This document shows, piece after piece, positions 52,190-63,267 of a stretch of 64,000 bases of DNA. The notes beneath the pieces are model-generated. The model was not told the DNA's origin. It searched no databases and was given only the letters and a program-made list of their open reading frames with translations. The first letter of the stretch is position 1; each line of letters opens with the position of its first letter. Source of the stretch: Dipteris shenzhenensis. Its lineage: Eukaryota; Polypodiophyta; Polypodiopsida; Gleicheniales. The stretch lies in assembly GCA_047967505.1 (NCBI GenBank), contig CM106539.1. The stretch is one strand, 5' to 3'. The position numbers and the translations under genes were made by a program.

Positions 52190-53554
52190 TAAGTGCTTGA
52201 TCGGATAACATACTTAGCAGTGTGTTTTTTTACGGATGTGCATGACACTATAGCAAAAATAGTATTTATTGCTCAATCGATCATGCAAAGGATATCCAAT
52301 GGGCACAACACTTTTCGTTCGCCTCAACCTAGATGGTATTAAAATATTCTCAAAGAGGCACACCCATCCGATAAGTACTTGGTCAGATAACACACCTAAG
52401 GGCATGTTTTTTGGTGGATGTGCATATCACTAGAGAAAAATGGTGTATAAGGCGTGATCGACCATGCAAAGCATATGTGATGGTGACAATAATTTGCACG
52501 CTTCTCAACATAGTTGAAACAGACTTTCGGCAAAGTGGAGCCCCCATCCGATAAGTACTTGTTTGAATAACACACCTAGGACGGTGTTTTTTCATGGTTG
52601 TGCATGACACTAAGGCAAAAACGGTGTTTTATGCTTGATCGACAATGCAAAGCATATCCGATGGGCACAATACTTTAACACACCTTCAATCAGGTGGAAT
52701 TGACTTACATGGGAAGTGGCATTCCCATCGCATAAGTACTTGATCAGATAACACACCTAGCAGCGTGTTTTTTTTATGGATGTGCATGACACTAGAGCAA
52801 AAATAGTATTTAATGCTCGATCGACCATGCAAAGCATATCCGATGGGAACAATACTTTTCCTATGCCTTAACCTAGGTGGTATTAAAATTTTGTCAAAGA
52901 GGCACACCCATACAATAAGTAGTACTTGGTTAGATAACATATCTAAGGGCGTGTTTTTTTGCAGATGCGCATATCACTATGGGAAGAACGTTGTATAATG
53001 CGTAATCGACCATGCAGAGCATATCCAATGGTGACAATACTTTGCACACATCTCAACCTAGTTGAAACGGACTTGCATGAAAAGTGGAGCCCCCATCCAA
53101 TAAGTACTTGTTTGATTAACACACTTAGGACCGTGTTTTTTCATGGTTGTGCATGACACTAAGGCAAAAACGGTGTTTTATGCTTGATCGACAATGCAAA
53201 GCATATCCAATGGGCACAATACTTTGCACACACCTTCAACTAGGTGGAATTGACTTACATGCAAAGTGGCACACCCATCCCATAAGTGCTTGATTGGATA
53301 ACATACCTAGCAGGCTCGTGTTTTTTTACGGATGTGCATGACACTAGAGCAAAAATAGTATTTAATGCTCGATCGACCATGCAAAGGATAACTTGGCATG
53401 TCCATGTGATTAGTACTTGATTGGATAACTTCTCCCACCAATAAATTAAGTACTAATTAAAAATTATAATAAATGAGTAGATTATTAAAAAGAGACTAAT
53501 ATTCATGTAATTGTTGCTACTGCAACTTGCTTGCGAAGGACTCTCACAAAGGAG

Positions 53555-56500
53555 ATGGCTATAGATTTTGTTCCTGGGATGGATGTGATTTTATGTAGCA
53601 AAAGAGAAGTAGTTGCATTTGCTACAATCCATGATAGTGATCCCAATTCAGTTTGCCACTTTCGAAGACTTGGCGAAGATAAGGTGGCAGTTACTGTATC
53701 AAAGATTCCTAGCGCACATGTTGAGCTAAAGTATAAATGTGGAGATATGGAAACACTTGGAGATGTTATGCCCTACAATACATCCAACAAATCATTTATA
53801 GCATGGGACAAAGATGAGACTTATACAACAGACATTATCAAGAATACAAAGTGCACCACCTTGGATTTTACTATAGGGGACATTTTACAAATGAGATCAT
53901 TTGCAAATAAGACTATAGCAGAAGGTGAAGTATTGGGATTTGAACAAGTGGAGCAATGGTCATTTGCACAGATGAGGATTCTAAAAGTCACTGATGATGG
54001 TATGGTTGATAACATAACATCCTTATGTGATCCCTACTATGAGGTAGGCAAGAATATGAGATGGAGCATGCAATTTTTAAACATGAGAAAGAGGCACGTG
54101 GTTTTCAATGATAAAGACAAGGTATACTACAATATCAAAGGACCTAAAAAGTGTGCCCATGTGCCAGGCTCTATCACTTCAAATGTGGATGAGTTCAATA
54201 TACTCAATTATAGAAGTGACATCTTATCTGGAGTGGATGAGTTCATTGGTTCCGAGAAACAAAATGATTTTAGAAGTGAAGCCTTATCTGGGGTGGATGA
54301 ATTCTTGCACAGTGAGAAGCGCAAAGGTTTCAATAGCGATGTCTTTTCAAGTGTGGATGAGTTCATGCATATTAACAAACCTGGTGTCAATCAAGCTTGT
54401 GGATTTGTGAAAGCCATGCAAGATGTCCCAATGAGTAATGTTCTCTCAGGAGTGGAAGAGTTTCAAGGTTCTCAATACTCTCGTAGAATATTAAATTCAT
54501 TGAATGGTCCTAAGAGTATGTTAAAAACGAGGATGAGATCAATAGAGGATTATTCAATATTTAACTTTGATTGTGATATGGACAAGGATGCAACGACCAA
54601 TCATGGATGCTTGGTTACAAACAAATGTGAGGAGAAGAAGTGCATAAATACAGATAACAACATGCACGAGGAATGAAAATGGTCATACATATGCATGAAG
54701 AGAAAGCGAATCCAGGCAGATCCACAAAAGAAACCAAAGAGGAAGAGAGTAATGAAGGAGGAGAACATGTTAAATGCATTGGGATATCTATGTTGCAAGC
54801 GAAGATGTATGCATTTCATTGATCTTGCAGACATCGGGGAATGTAGAGGACACGTGTGGCAAAGAAGAGGAAGCGAAAGAAATGAATACGTTCTCACAAG
54901 TCTCTCTTGCTTTCTTAAGAATGGCAATAAAAGGCTAAATTCAAGACAAAAGATAAGACCTCTCGTAAATGGAAAAAGGATTTGCAATAAGGCATATCGC
55001 AATATTACTGGATTATCCCATGGTACATATTGGGATTTAGTCACCAAGGCAAAGGGCGGCAACAAATTTAGCATTCGCGGTAATAGAGGAAGGTCCAAAT
55101 CAAGAATCTCAACTGTCAGGGCAGCAGCAATTTTGCAAGACTTCATACATGAAAATGCTTTACCTCAACAACATATATCTACCAAACTCCCTAATGGTGA
55201 CGCAATCACTAAAATGCACCTTCCAATGGGCTTGACAAAGCTTGAAGTATTTGACTCTATTGCAGAAAAGCAAAGGCAAAGAAGGGATGCCGTAGCTTCT
55301 TCTCATACTTTGTATACTCTTTGGAAGAAGAACTTTGGATACGTTAAAATCCCAAGGAGGCCAAAAATGTCAAAGTGCAATGTCTGTGATGATTTAAACG
55401 AGCGATTGAGAGTGCAACATGTCCAAATCAAAGGGAATTATACAAAAAAAACCAAAAATCTCATCATGACCTTATTCGACATTCCAGACAAAAATATGCA
55501 TTTTGGAAGGAGCAAGCTATTTCGCATCCCGATGACTACATGTGCCTTATTGTAGATGGCATGGATCAGAATAAAACAACATTGCCTCGTTTTGTTGCCA
55601 CTCCACCTAAATTACAAGGAAAGTACTTTCTAAAGACACATCTATGTGGAGTGTTAGTGCATGGAATTAAGTTCTTTGCAGATATATGAATTGATTCCTT
55701 GCATCTACATGATAGCAATCAAGTTGTAACATCTATTATGAAGGCAATTCACAATGTACATGCAGAAAAAGGTTGCCTACCACTGACTTTGAGAATACAA
55801 GCTGATAATTGCTGGCGAGAAAATAAGAATGTACTCATGTTTTCATTCTGCTCCATGCTAGTTGCTCATCGAATCTTCAATGAGGTCGAATGTGGATTTT
55901 TGTATGTTGGGCATACACGTTGGGCATACACATGAGGATATCGATTAGGTTTTTAGCACAGTCTCAAGGGAGCTTAAATGCAAGGATGTGGAGACAATAG
56001 ATGACTTGGTAAGAAGATGTGGCAGGCAAGTTGGTGGTCATAAGGAAAGTATAGTATGTGAGAGGCTCGAAAGAATGTATGATTGGAAGAGCTTCATTCT
56101 ACCTTTCATACAAACGGGTGGTGATGGATTGACAGGTCATACCAATCCACACTACTTTCATGTTTTTTTAAAAGATGAAAAACCCGTAATGCAATGGCAA
56201 CAGTATTCTCATGATACAAAATGGGAACCTGAAGAACCTTATAGTCTCTTAACTTCAATTCCCAGCAAGGAAAGGTATCCAACATGGGCTCCTATACAAG
56301 AATTCAATGAGAGGTCTAACTATGAAATAGAAGGATTAAAAGCATTTATTACATACAAAGAGGAAATGCTCTGGAGATATCCTGATTCGAAGCCTACTTG
56401 GAGAGAACACACTACCACTGTAATTAACAAGACACGAAATTTAATAAAGGACCTTGAGAGAATGCGAGGCTCAAAGGATGTCAAGGAAGAATGCAATATG

Positions 56501-57036
56501 TTTTGGCCAAATGTTCATAACGATTTGTGCCCAGCTCCAGTCTTTGAAAATGAATTTGTATCATTACTCCCACATCCATATTGTGGACCGAAGAAGAGAG
56601 AGTTTATGCCACAAGTAGATATAAAGTCGATTGTTTTGTTGTGGTTCGGCCATTGGATGATGAATATGAGAATGTGAAGTTTTGGGTTGCAAAAGTAGTT
56701 GATGTGCAAAGAGATGACCAAGGGAGAGCTACAACATTTACAGCGGTATGGTATGAGCCAAAGGGCAGGAAGGAGAATATGGATAACAACACATTGTATA
56801 CTAATTGTATAATGAAGGAGTGGGTCCCAAATGATGAAGCAGTCTCTCAAGTTTCGATGGAGACAATCATAGTGTCTTGGCATTCAAGGGCAAAGAAATC
56901 AAAGAAGCACATGGGATATGAGGTAGAAGGAAAAATAAAAATACCACAGCAAACTATTTTGCATATACACGAATTTTTAAGGATGCTCGCCATGGAGGAA
57001 GTAGAAGGAGATCGCGCAAATGAAGAATGTCCATGA
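53555..57036 (+). pseudogene. Degenerate DDE-like (DUF7869-type) transposase with Transposase_23/DUF8039-like N-domain
   Basis: One interrupted frame of about 1150 codons. ATG at 53555 opens a 373-residue part with a Transposase_23/DUF8039-like stretch (REVVAFATIHDSDPNSVCHF ... METLGDVM) and then five spaced GVDEF-type repeats (about 54190-54460). A TGA at 54674 separates this from the same-frame continuation. The second part has a basic start (KRKRIQADPQKKPKRKR), a Cys pair (KCNVCDDL), and a DDE-like core: DGMDQNKTTLPRF (about 55555), QADNCWRENKN (about 55800) and HTHEDID (about 55930). The C-terminus (56600-57036) holds an SH3/BAH-like stretch (VDCFVVVRPLDDEYENVKFW). Breaks: frameshift in an A8 run at 55443-55450, TGA 55687, a 13-bp duplication at 55908, TAG 55946 and a frameshift near 56615. 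Dead; the family is inferred from motifs. Confidence 0.6.
55908..55933 (+). repeat. 13-bp tandem duplication causing a frameshift
   Basis: TGGGCATACACGT (55908-55920) is followed directly by TGGGCATACACAT (55921-55933). Removing one unit restores the frame between the upstream part and HTHEDID, so the duplication is secondary damage. Confidence 0.85.
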
Positions 57037-57164
57037 TTAAAGCTTTGTATTGAAGTCCATTGAAGGATTTTATTTGGGTACTAGGCAAGAAGCCAATCCA
57101 AGACAATTATAATCAAAGTCATCACCTTCTATGTCAAATGAGAGTCAAAATATGCTTTGGATGT

Positions 57165-57565
57165 CACCCAAGGGTCAAGGCTTGCCAAGACAATAGGGAG
57201 TTAATGCAGATGGCACCTGGCAAGGGACTATCACATTGAGCAATAAGACAATGGGGAGTCAATGCACCCAAGGGGCAAGGCTTGGCAAGATAACTTGTGG
57301 GAGTTAATGCAGATGGCACCTGTATTTTGCACTGGAGGTCACCCAAGGGTCAAGGCTTGGCAAGACAATAGGGAGTTAATGCAGATGGCACCTGGCAAGG
57401 GACTATCGCATTGAGCAATAAGACAATGGGGAGTCAATGCACCCAAGGGGCAAGGCTTGGCAAGACAAGTGGGAGTCAAATTATGCAGATGGCACCTGGC
57501 AAGGGACTGTCATGACATTGAGCAATAAGACAATGGGGAGTCAAATTATGCAGATGGCATGAATT
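57165..57565. repeat. Tandem repeat, ~175-bp period with internal subrepeats
   Basis: CACCCAAGGGTCAAGGCTTG starts at 57165 and 57340. Each unit also holds GCAGATGGCACCTGGCAAGG and CAATAAGACAATGGGGAGTC, and partial units follow to about 57565. It begins about 130 bp after the transposase stop codon. Confidence 0.85.
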
Positions 57566-57852
57566 GAGGCTCTTTAAGAGCAACAATTTAAATTGTAAAT
57601 ATATGTTCAATCTATATCATTTTGGATATAAAGACTCTAGCTAAGAGCAACGTCTCTCAATGTAATCATATAATAATAGCTATAATTGCTATTATACCTC
57701 TTTGGTTAAATACAAAACTTGGGTCTTATGGCATCATGTCTTTTTTCTATTTATTAAAAGTTTTAAAAATTTTGTGCATATTGCGAGTGACAATGTTATT
57801 TTCATGAAATATTTAAGTCTCCTTTCATGGATTTATAAATTTATCACGTCAG

Positions 57853-58212
57853 GGAAAAATATTAAAAATAATGAAATTAACAAATAACTTAGATATAGCT
57901 AGAATTTCTAATATAGGATTATTTCAAATTCTTGCATGTTGGTGCAAAAGTATAGATTGAAAAAACAATATTTTTATGTGAATATGATAGTGCCACAAAG
58001 TGAACTTTTGATTTGAGAAGGAAAAACATCAAGGAAAAATATTAAAAATAATTAAATTAACAAATAACTTAGATATAGCTAGAATTTCTAATATAGGATT
58101 ATTTCAAATTCTTGCATGTTGGTGCAAAAGTATAGATTGAAAAAACAATATTTTTATGTGAATATGATCATGCCACAAAGTGAACTTTTGATTTGGGAAG
58201 AATATTTTCAGA
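57853..58212. repeat. Tandem duplication, period 180 bp, AT-rich
   Basis: GGAAAAATATTAAAAATAAT recurs at 57853 and 58033, each copy followed by AACAAATAACTTAGATATAG and TCTTGCATGTTGGTGC. The two copies are nearly identical, so the event is recent relative to the surrounding decay. Confidence 0.85.
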
Positions 58213-58309
58213 AAGTAAAATGGAAGGATATTTTCACAAAGTAAAGTTTTCATTTGGGAAGGATTTTTGGGCTTCATCCAAAAACAACACAAAAAGTCCA
58301 AAATCAATG

Positions 58310-59146
58310 AAATAGGTGTTTCCTTTTTTTTCGAGTTTGGGAGCAAATCTTTGCAGGTAGCACATCCGAAACATGCAAGAGTGCATTGTCTCACATTGGG
58401 ATGCACATTGCGGTGTGGCAAGGGGAATTTACAAACAACCTTGTGTCCAAAATTAATCATCCTTAATTCCTGGATATAAAGAACAGTGTTTTCCTTCTTT
58501 TTTAACTTTTTTCTCATTTGTTGGGGAGCGAAAAGAGATATATTAAACTAACAGGAGGGAATAATCCAACTAGGGTGAGAAGAATACTACTGTGTCTTTT
58601 TCAAATAAAACTATGTGCTCACAAGACCATGATTAAAAGCATGTGGGAGAAGATCTGTACTGAAAAACAATCTGAAAAAAAGTAATACCTATGACTTATT
58701 TTAAAGAAATAAAGTTCTTCTCAAGGTGATGCTTCTGCATTGGCAAAACAGTTAGAAAAGCAAGAGTCACTTCTGTAGCCAACTCCACAGCAGAAGGCTT
58801 GCCACAGGGTATGCACAATGCATAACCATAGTTTCCAACTGGAGAACCTCTAGTCTCTGTTATCTAAAGAGTCACACTGACAACTCCTTTGTTTTCACCT
58901 TTACCCTATGCAACTGCTATTGTGAATGTATTAAGATACTTTTACCTCCTGCTGTTCCACCTCTGCTAATAAACCTATGCTCCAAGCTTCTGCACCCAAT
59001 CAGGTTGGCCCCCTTACTATTATCCTTATCTGTATTACCCACCGTACCAAGCATCTACTTCAAGATGGACTACACTACACAAGGTTGACAGCAAGAGGAT
59101 AAAGAGATGGATACCTTAGATGGAATCTAGTGAAATGTCACTAACT
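58310..59146 (+). mobile_element. Partial copia-family unit, leader plus internal segment
   Basis: Starts within the leader (CCTTTTTTTTCGAGTTTGGG) without an LTR in front, then the shared internal segment from 58536 (AGATATATTAAACTAACAGG) to the LTR at 59147. Same order as 15540-16340. No intact coding frame. Confidence 0.7.
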
Positions 59147-59434
59147 TGTTAGCTACAGATGCAGTTGGTAAATCGCCCATGAAAAATAGTTGGATGACAC
59201 ATATCTTTATGTACTCTAGTTAGTGGCTTAGTTAGTATGCCACCTTAGTTAGTTGAGTTCAGTTTGAGAACCACATATAGGGTTCATCTATTCTTTTGTA
59301 CTTAGAGTTCTTTTGACTTTCACAACTAAGAAGAGGAAAACTGTTTTTAGCCTCTGCCTTTGTACATATTCCCCCATTGTGTATGTGAGAAAGCTACAAG
59401 TGAGATTCCTTCCTTCTCTCCCACTCTCCTCACA
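59147..59434 (+). mobile_element. Copia-type LTR, copy 3 (288 bp)
   Basis: TGTTAGCTACAGATGC to CTCTCCTCACA, followed by an exact initiator tRNA-Met primer-binding site TGGTATCAGAGC at 59435-59446. By eye it differs from copy 4 at about 20 positions. Confidence 0.87.
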
Positions 59435-60344
59435 TGGTATCAGAGCTCGGTTCGTGGTAAGGAGCTAAAGAAAGCAAACGAAGTCCGCGGTGTCCTAGTA
59501 AGAGGATCAGTGTTGCTTTCCTTTTTTCTCGAGTTTGGGAGCAAATTTTTGTAGGTAGCATAGCGAAAAGTGCAAGAGTGCACTGTCTCAGATTGGGACG
59601 CACATTGCAATGTGGCAAGGGAATTTATAAACAACCTTGTGTCCAGAATTAATCATCCTTAATTCCTGGATATAAAGAAAGTGTTTTCCTTCTTTTTTAA
59701 CTATTTTCTCGTTTGTTGGGGAGCAGAAAGAGATATATTAAACTAACAGGAGGGAATAATCAAACTAGGATAAGAAGAATACCGCTGTGTGTTTTTTGGA
59801 TAAAACTATGTGCTCACAAGACCATGATTAAAAGCATGTGGGAGAAGATCTGTACTGAAAAACAATCTGAAAAAAAGTAATACCTATGACTTATTTTAAA
59901 GAAATAAAGTTCTTCACAAGGTGAGGCTTTTGCATTGGCAAAATAGTTAGAAAAGCAAGAGTCACTTCTATAGCCAACTCCACAGCAGAAGGCTTGCCAT
60001 TGGTGGGTATGCACAATGCATAACCATAGTTTCCAACTGGAGAACCTCTAGTCTCCCTTATCCAAAAAGTCACACTGACAACTCCTGTGTTTTCACCTTT
60101 ACCCTATGCAACTGCTATTGTGAATGCATTGACATACTTTTACCTCTTGCTGTTCCACCTCCACTAATAAACCTATGCTCCAAGCTTCTACACCCAATGA
60201 GGTTGGCCCCCTTACTATTATCCTTAGCTGTATTACCCATCGTACCAAGCATCTACTTCAAGATGGACTACACTACACAAGGTTGATAGCAAGAGGATAA
60301 AGAGATGGATACCTTAGATGGGATCTAGTGAAATGTCACCAACT
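59435..60344 (+). mobile_element. Internal region of a non-autonomous copia element (910 bp)
   Basis: Lies between LTR copies 3 and 4. Primer-binding site, leader (CTAAAGAAAGCAAACG, TTTCTCGAGTTTGGGAGC), then the internal segment from 59731. It lacks gag and pol. With both LTRs the element is about 1.5 kb and resembles a TRIM/LARD-type derivative. Confidence 0.75.
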
Positions 60345-60631
60345 TGTTAGCTACAGATGTGTTGGTACATTGCCCATGAATAATAGTTGGATGATAGCTA
60401 TCTTTATGTACTTTAGTTAGTGGCTTAGTTAGTATGCCACCTTAGTTAGCTGAGTTTGGTTTGAGACCCACATATAGGGTTCACCTATTCTTTTGTACTT
60501 ACAGTTCTTTTGGCTTTCACAACTAAGAAGAGAAAAACTGTTTTCAGCCTCCACCTTTGTGCATATTCCCCCATTGTGTATGTGAGAAAGCTACAAGTGA
60601 GACTCCTTCCTTCTCTCCCACTCTCTTCACA
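60345..60631 (+). mobile_element. Copia-type LTR, copy 4 (287 bp)
   Basis: TGTTAGCTACAGATGT to CTCTCTTCACA, followed by TGGTATCAGAGC at 60632-60643. It serves both as right LTR of the short element and as left LTR of the gag-bearing one, a shared-LTR tandem. Confidence 0.87.
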
Positions 60632-61096
60632 TGGTATCAGAGCTCGGTTTGTGGTAAGGAGCTCAAGAAAGCAAACCAAGTTCGCGTTGTCCTAGTAAGA
60701 GGATCAGTGTTGCTTTCCTTTTTTTTCGAGTTTGGGAGAAAATCTTTGCAGGTAGCACAGCCAAAAAGTGCAAGAGTGCACTATCTCAGATTGGGATGCA
60801 CATCGCGGTGTGGCAAGGGGGCAGATTCAAGGCCATTTTGGGGCCCCATTTTGGTGGTGGAAGTTTTTCGCAGGCACTCAGGAAAGTGCCCTTTTTTTGC
60901 TGTGCAACCACTATTCTGTAGGTTGGTCAAAAGTTATCACAGAAATTACATCGTATGCCTGTGCACAAAGATATTGGGAGTGACAAAATCATTCTTATTG
61001 CATGTTGATGCATAATCATCACTAGGAAGTGACTATGTGGTCAAATACCACTCTCGCCAGTTTTGCAGTGACATAATATTTTGCAGTGTCCTATAA

Positions 61097-62380
61097 TGGT
61101 GTCTCATGCTCTTTCACAGATTGTCACTCAAAAGTTTGACAAGAACTTCTTCCAAGCATGGAAGTTTAGAATGATGAATTTCCTTAAGGGAAAAGGCTAT
61201 TGGGAGTCCATTATTGGAGCTGAATAAGAACCAATCATTCCCAATGTTCCCAAATCAACAGGAGTTGCAGGCATTTAAAGGCTGGCATGAGAGAGCCACA
61301 AAAGTTATGTATTGGTTGTCTATCAGTATCAGATTCTATGATTGTGCATATTCAGGATGCAAGCATGCCGAAGGAGGCATGGGATACTTTGACAAAAATG
61401 TATAGCACAAATATGCAAGCTAGGAAAATAGAAAATACAACTCAAGTAGGAGTTGCATAATGTGCAGAGAGAAAATATGAGCATCAATGACTACCACATG
61501 AAGGTGAAGAAGATTACAGATGCACTTGCTTCTATTGGGTTGCCAGTGGAAGACGATGATTTAGTTTCTGTGACCTTGAATTGTCTAGGAAAGGATTATG
61601 CACAATTCTAGACATCCATTGCCATCTGTGAGAATTTTCCTGATTTTGAGGAGTTGATTGCTCTTCTAATTTCTGAAGAACAGAGAAATGGTGGTGCATC
61701 TTCTTTAGGAGGAACTTCAAAAGAAGTTTTCTACTCAAATGCTGGAAGAGGTAGAGGTAGAGGTAGAGCAAGCCGATTTGGAGGCTGTGGTAGAAATCAA
61801 AATATGTAGCAAATTCAAGAAAACCAGTCCTATGGAAGAGGACGTGGTAACTTTAGAAGCAGGGGGAGCCAAAGAGGTCATGGTGGATGGCAGAGAGGCC
61901 AAAATGCAAACAACAATGTTGAATGCTACTACTATGGTAAAATGGGTCATATGGTTAAAGGCTGCTATAGAAAGTAGAATGACATCATGACTAGAAAATT
62001 GCAGCAAGGCAATTATGCATCCTCTAGTAGATAAGGTGATGACAAAAATGAGCATCTGTTTATGGTGCAACACATGACCACTTCTGTGACAAGTGTAGAA
62101 GAAAGAAATGATGTGTGGTATGTTGAGTCAGGTGCATCAAACCACATGATAGGTCATGCATAATAGATGCAAGATGCAAGGAAAATGGAAAGACCAGGAT
62201 TTGTGGAGACTGGTGATGATACTACACATCCTATTGCACAGATTGGTAAAATTCATTTGTCTATGTAGGATGGAAAAAATAAATACCTGTCTGATGTATT
62301 TCATGTCCTGAATATCACCAAGAACCTGGTTTCTGTTGGTCAAATGGTTGAGCAGGGCTTGCAGGTTAGATTTAAATATG
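61097..62380 (+). pseudogene. Ty1/copia gag plus start of protease, truncated
   Basis: Begins near ATGGTGTCTCATGCTC (61097), where QIVTQKFDKNFFQAWKFRMM opens the gag. A UBN2-type core follows (RENMSINDYHMKVKKITDAL, ISEEQRNGGASS), then an Arg/Gly-rich stretch (GRGRGRASRFGG). The zinc knuckle at about 61920-61975 reads CYYYGKMGHMVKGC, with the second Cys changed to Tyr. The aspartic-protease start WYVESGASNHMIGH at about 62115 has Glu where the catalytic Asp (DSGA) belongs. KNLVSVGQMVEQGLQV closes the readable part. Integrase, reverse transcriptase and RNase H are absent; at about 62380 the sequence jumps to the internal 3' segment (GCTCCAAGCTTCTACACCC). It has several frame changes and stops, many TAG. 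Confidence 0.8.
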
Positions 62381-62686
62381 CTCCAAGCTTCTACACCCAA
62401 TCAGGTTGGGCCCCTTACTATTATCCTTAGCCGTATTACCCAACCTACCAATCATCTGCTTCAAGATGGATTGTACTACACAAGGTTGACAGCAAGAGTA
62501 TAAAGAGATGGCTACCTTAGATGGGATCTAGTGAATGGTCAAAGTTATGGAGGCAGCCTGGATGTTGAGATAGTGCCAACTCAAAAAGTAATGATCGGTT
62601 CCTAGCACAAGGGAATGCATGTAAAATCATAGATCTCTGAGGTGAAGGCAAGGGGATATCAAGACATAGCCTTACATTGTGGCCTA
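62381..62686 (+). mobile_element. Copia 3' internal segment joined directly to truncated gag
   Basis: Repeats the CAAGCTTCTACACCCAATCAG to AGATGGGATCTAGTGAATGG sequence seen before the LTRs, then GTTATGGAGGCAGCCTGGATG as at 15075. No LTR follows in this copy. The junction marks a large internal deletion. Confidence 0.7.
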
Positions 62687-62990
62687 TTACAAGGCTTAAT
62701 ATGGAAAAAGATGCCAAGAATAGCCTAGAAGGATTTTTAAGGATGAAAATGCCAAAAAAATATATTCCATGCATGATGCTACATCATGAGTCTTTTGTCC
62801 ATCACTGTTGTTGGCTTTTAGCTCAGTCATCATTATGCCTTTCTGTAGTTATGTTAATTCTTGGTATAGCTACTAGCAGCTTGTCTATGCATCAAGTTCT
62901 ACATTTGTAGTCCTGTCCGTCTCCTATTCCTTTCATGATTCATTGATATGCTTTGAAGTGCAGGTCCTGTAGTTTCTTATTGTTGGCTAC
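62687..62990. repeat. Dispersed repeat block, right copy (matches 14160-14462)
   Basis: Same order and orientation as the left copy, from ATTACAAGGCTTAATATGG to TTATTGTTGGCTACC. The two copies lie about 48.5 kb apart and bracket the whole Ulp1, satellite and transposase region. Confidence 0.85.
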
Positions 62991-63267
62991 CTCTTATTTG
63001 TGTAGGCTATAGGAGCGTCCGTATCTTAGGTGGATGTAGTTTTACTTGATGTCCATCTAGTATATTGTAGACTGAGTCTTTGTAATAGTTTTTTATTGCA
63101 TCTCCTATCTTGCTTTGGTTTTCTAGATTAAGCGATTTTCTCTTCCTAATAGAATAGGGAATGACTGAATTCGATGAGTAGAATAGTCTCTCATGGATTG
63201 TTTAATACTACACTATATAACATTGAAAAGAATAAATATATACATATCCGTTTAGGGTTAGGGCTAC
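62991..63267. other. Unassigned spacer
   Basis: AT-rich DNA with no open frame of note and no recognised element, between the dispersed repeat and the second LTR family. Confidence 0.35.

Larger units (their letters stand above)
31693..53393. repeat. Satellite array, ~182-bp monomer in a 3-monomer (~546-bp) higher-order repeat
   Basis: About 21.7 kb, roughly 119 monomers. Anchoring on CCCATCC at 38507, 38689, 38871, 39054 and 39236 gives steps of 182, 182, 183 and 182. Three classes alternate. A has GTGGCACGCCCATCCCATAA and CTAGAGCAAAAATAG; B has GGCACACCCATCCGATAA and GGTGTATAATGCG; C has GTGGAGCCCCCATCC and AAAACGGTGTTTTATGC. All share a GTGTTTTTT T-tract and ATGCAAAG(C/G)ATATCCGATGG. Same-class features recur at about 541-553 bp through most of the array. 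The left edge (31.7-32.5 kb) is more divergent. The recurring ~65-codon frames exist because 546 is divisible by three; they are not genes. Confidence 0.95.

Noticed and set aside
32311-53156. About 80 recurring ~60-70-codon ORFs in the satellite, on both strands
   Set aside because: They repeat with the 546-bp HOR, whose length is divisible by three, and change with random monomer differences. They have no conserved start context or domain.
31693-53393. CRISPR-like array
   Set aside because: The repeats are 182-bp head-to-tail monomers without unique spacers, in a plant nuclear context.
31693-53393. CENP-B box in the satellite
   Set aside because: No match to the TTCGxxxxAxxCGGG pattern was seen in the monomers.
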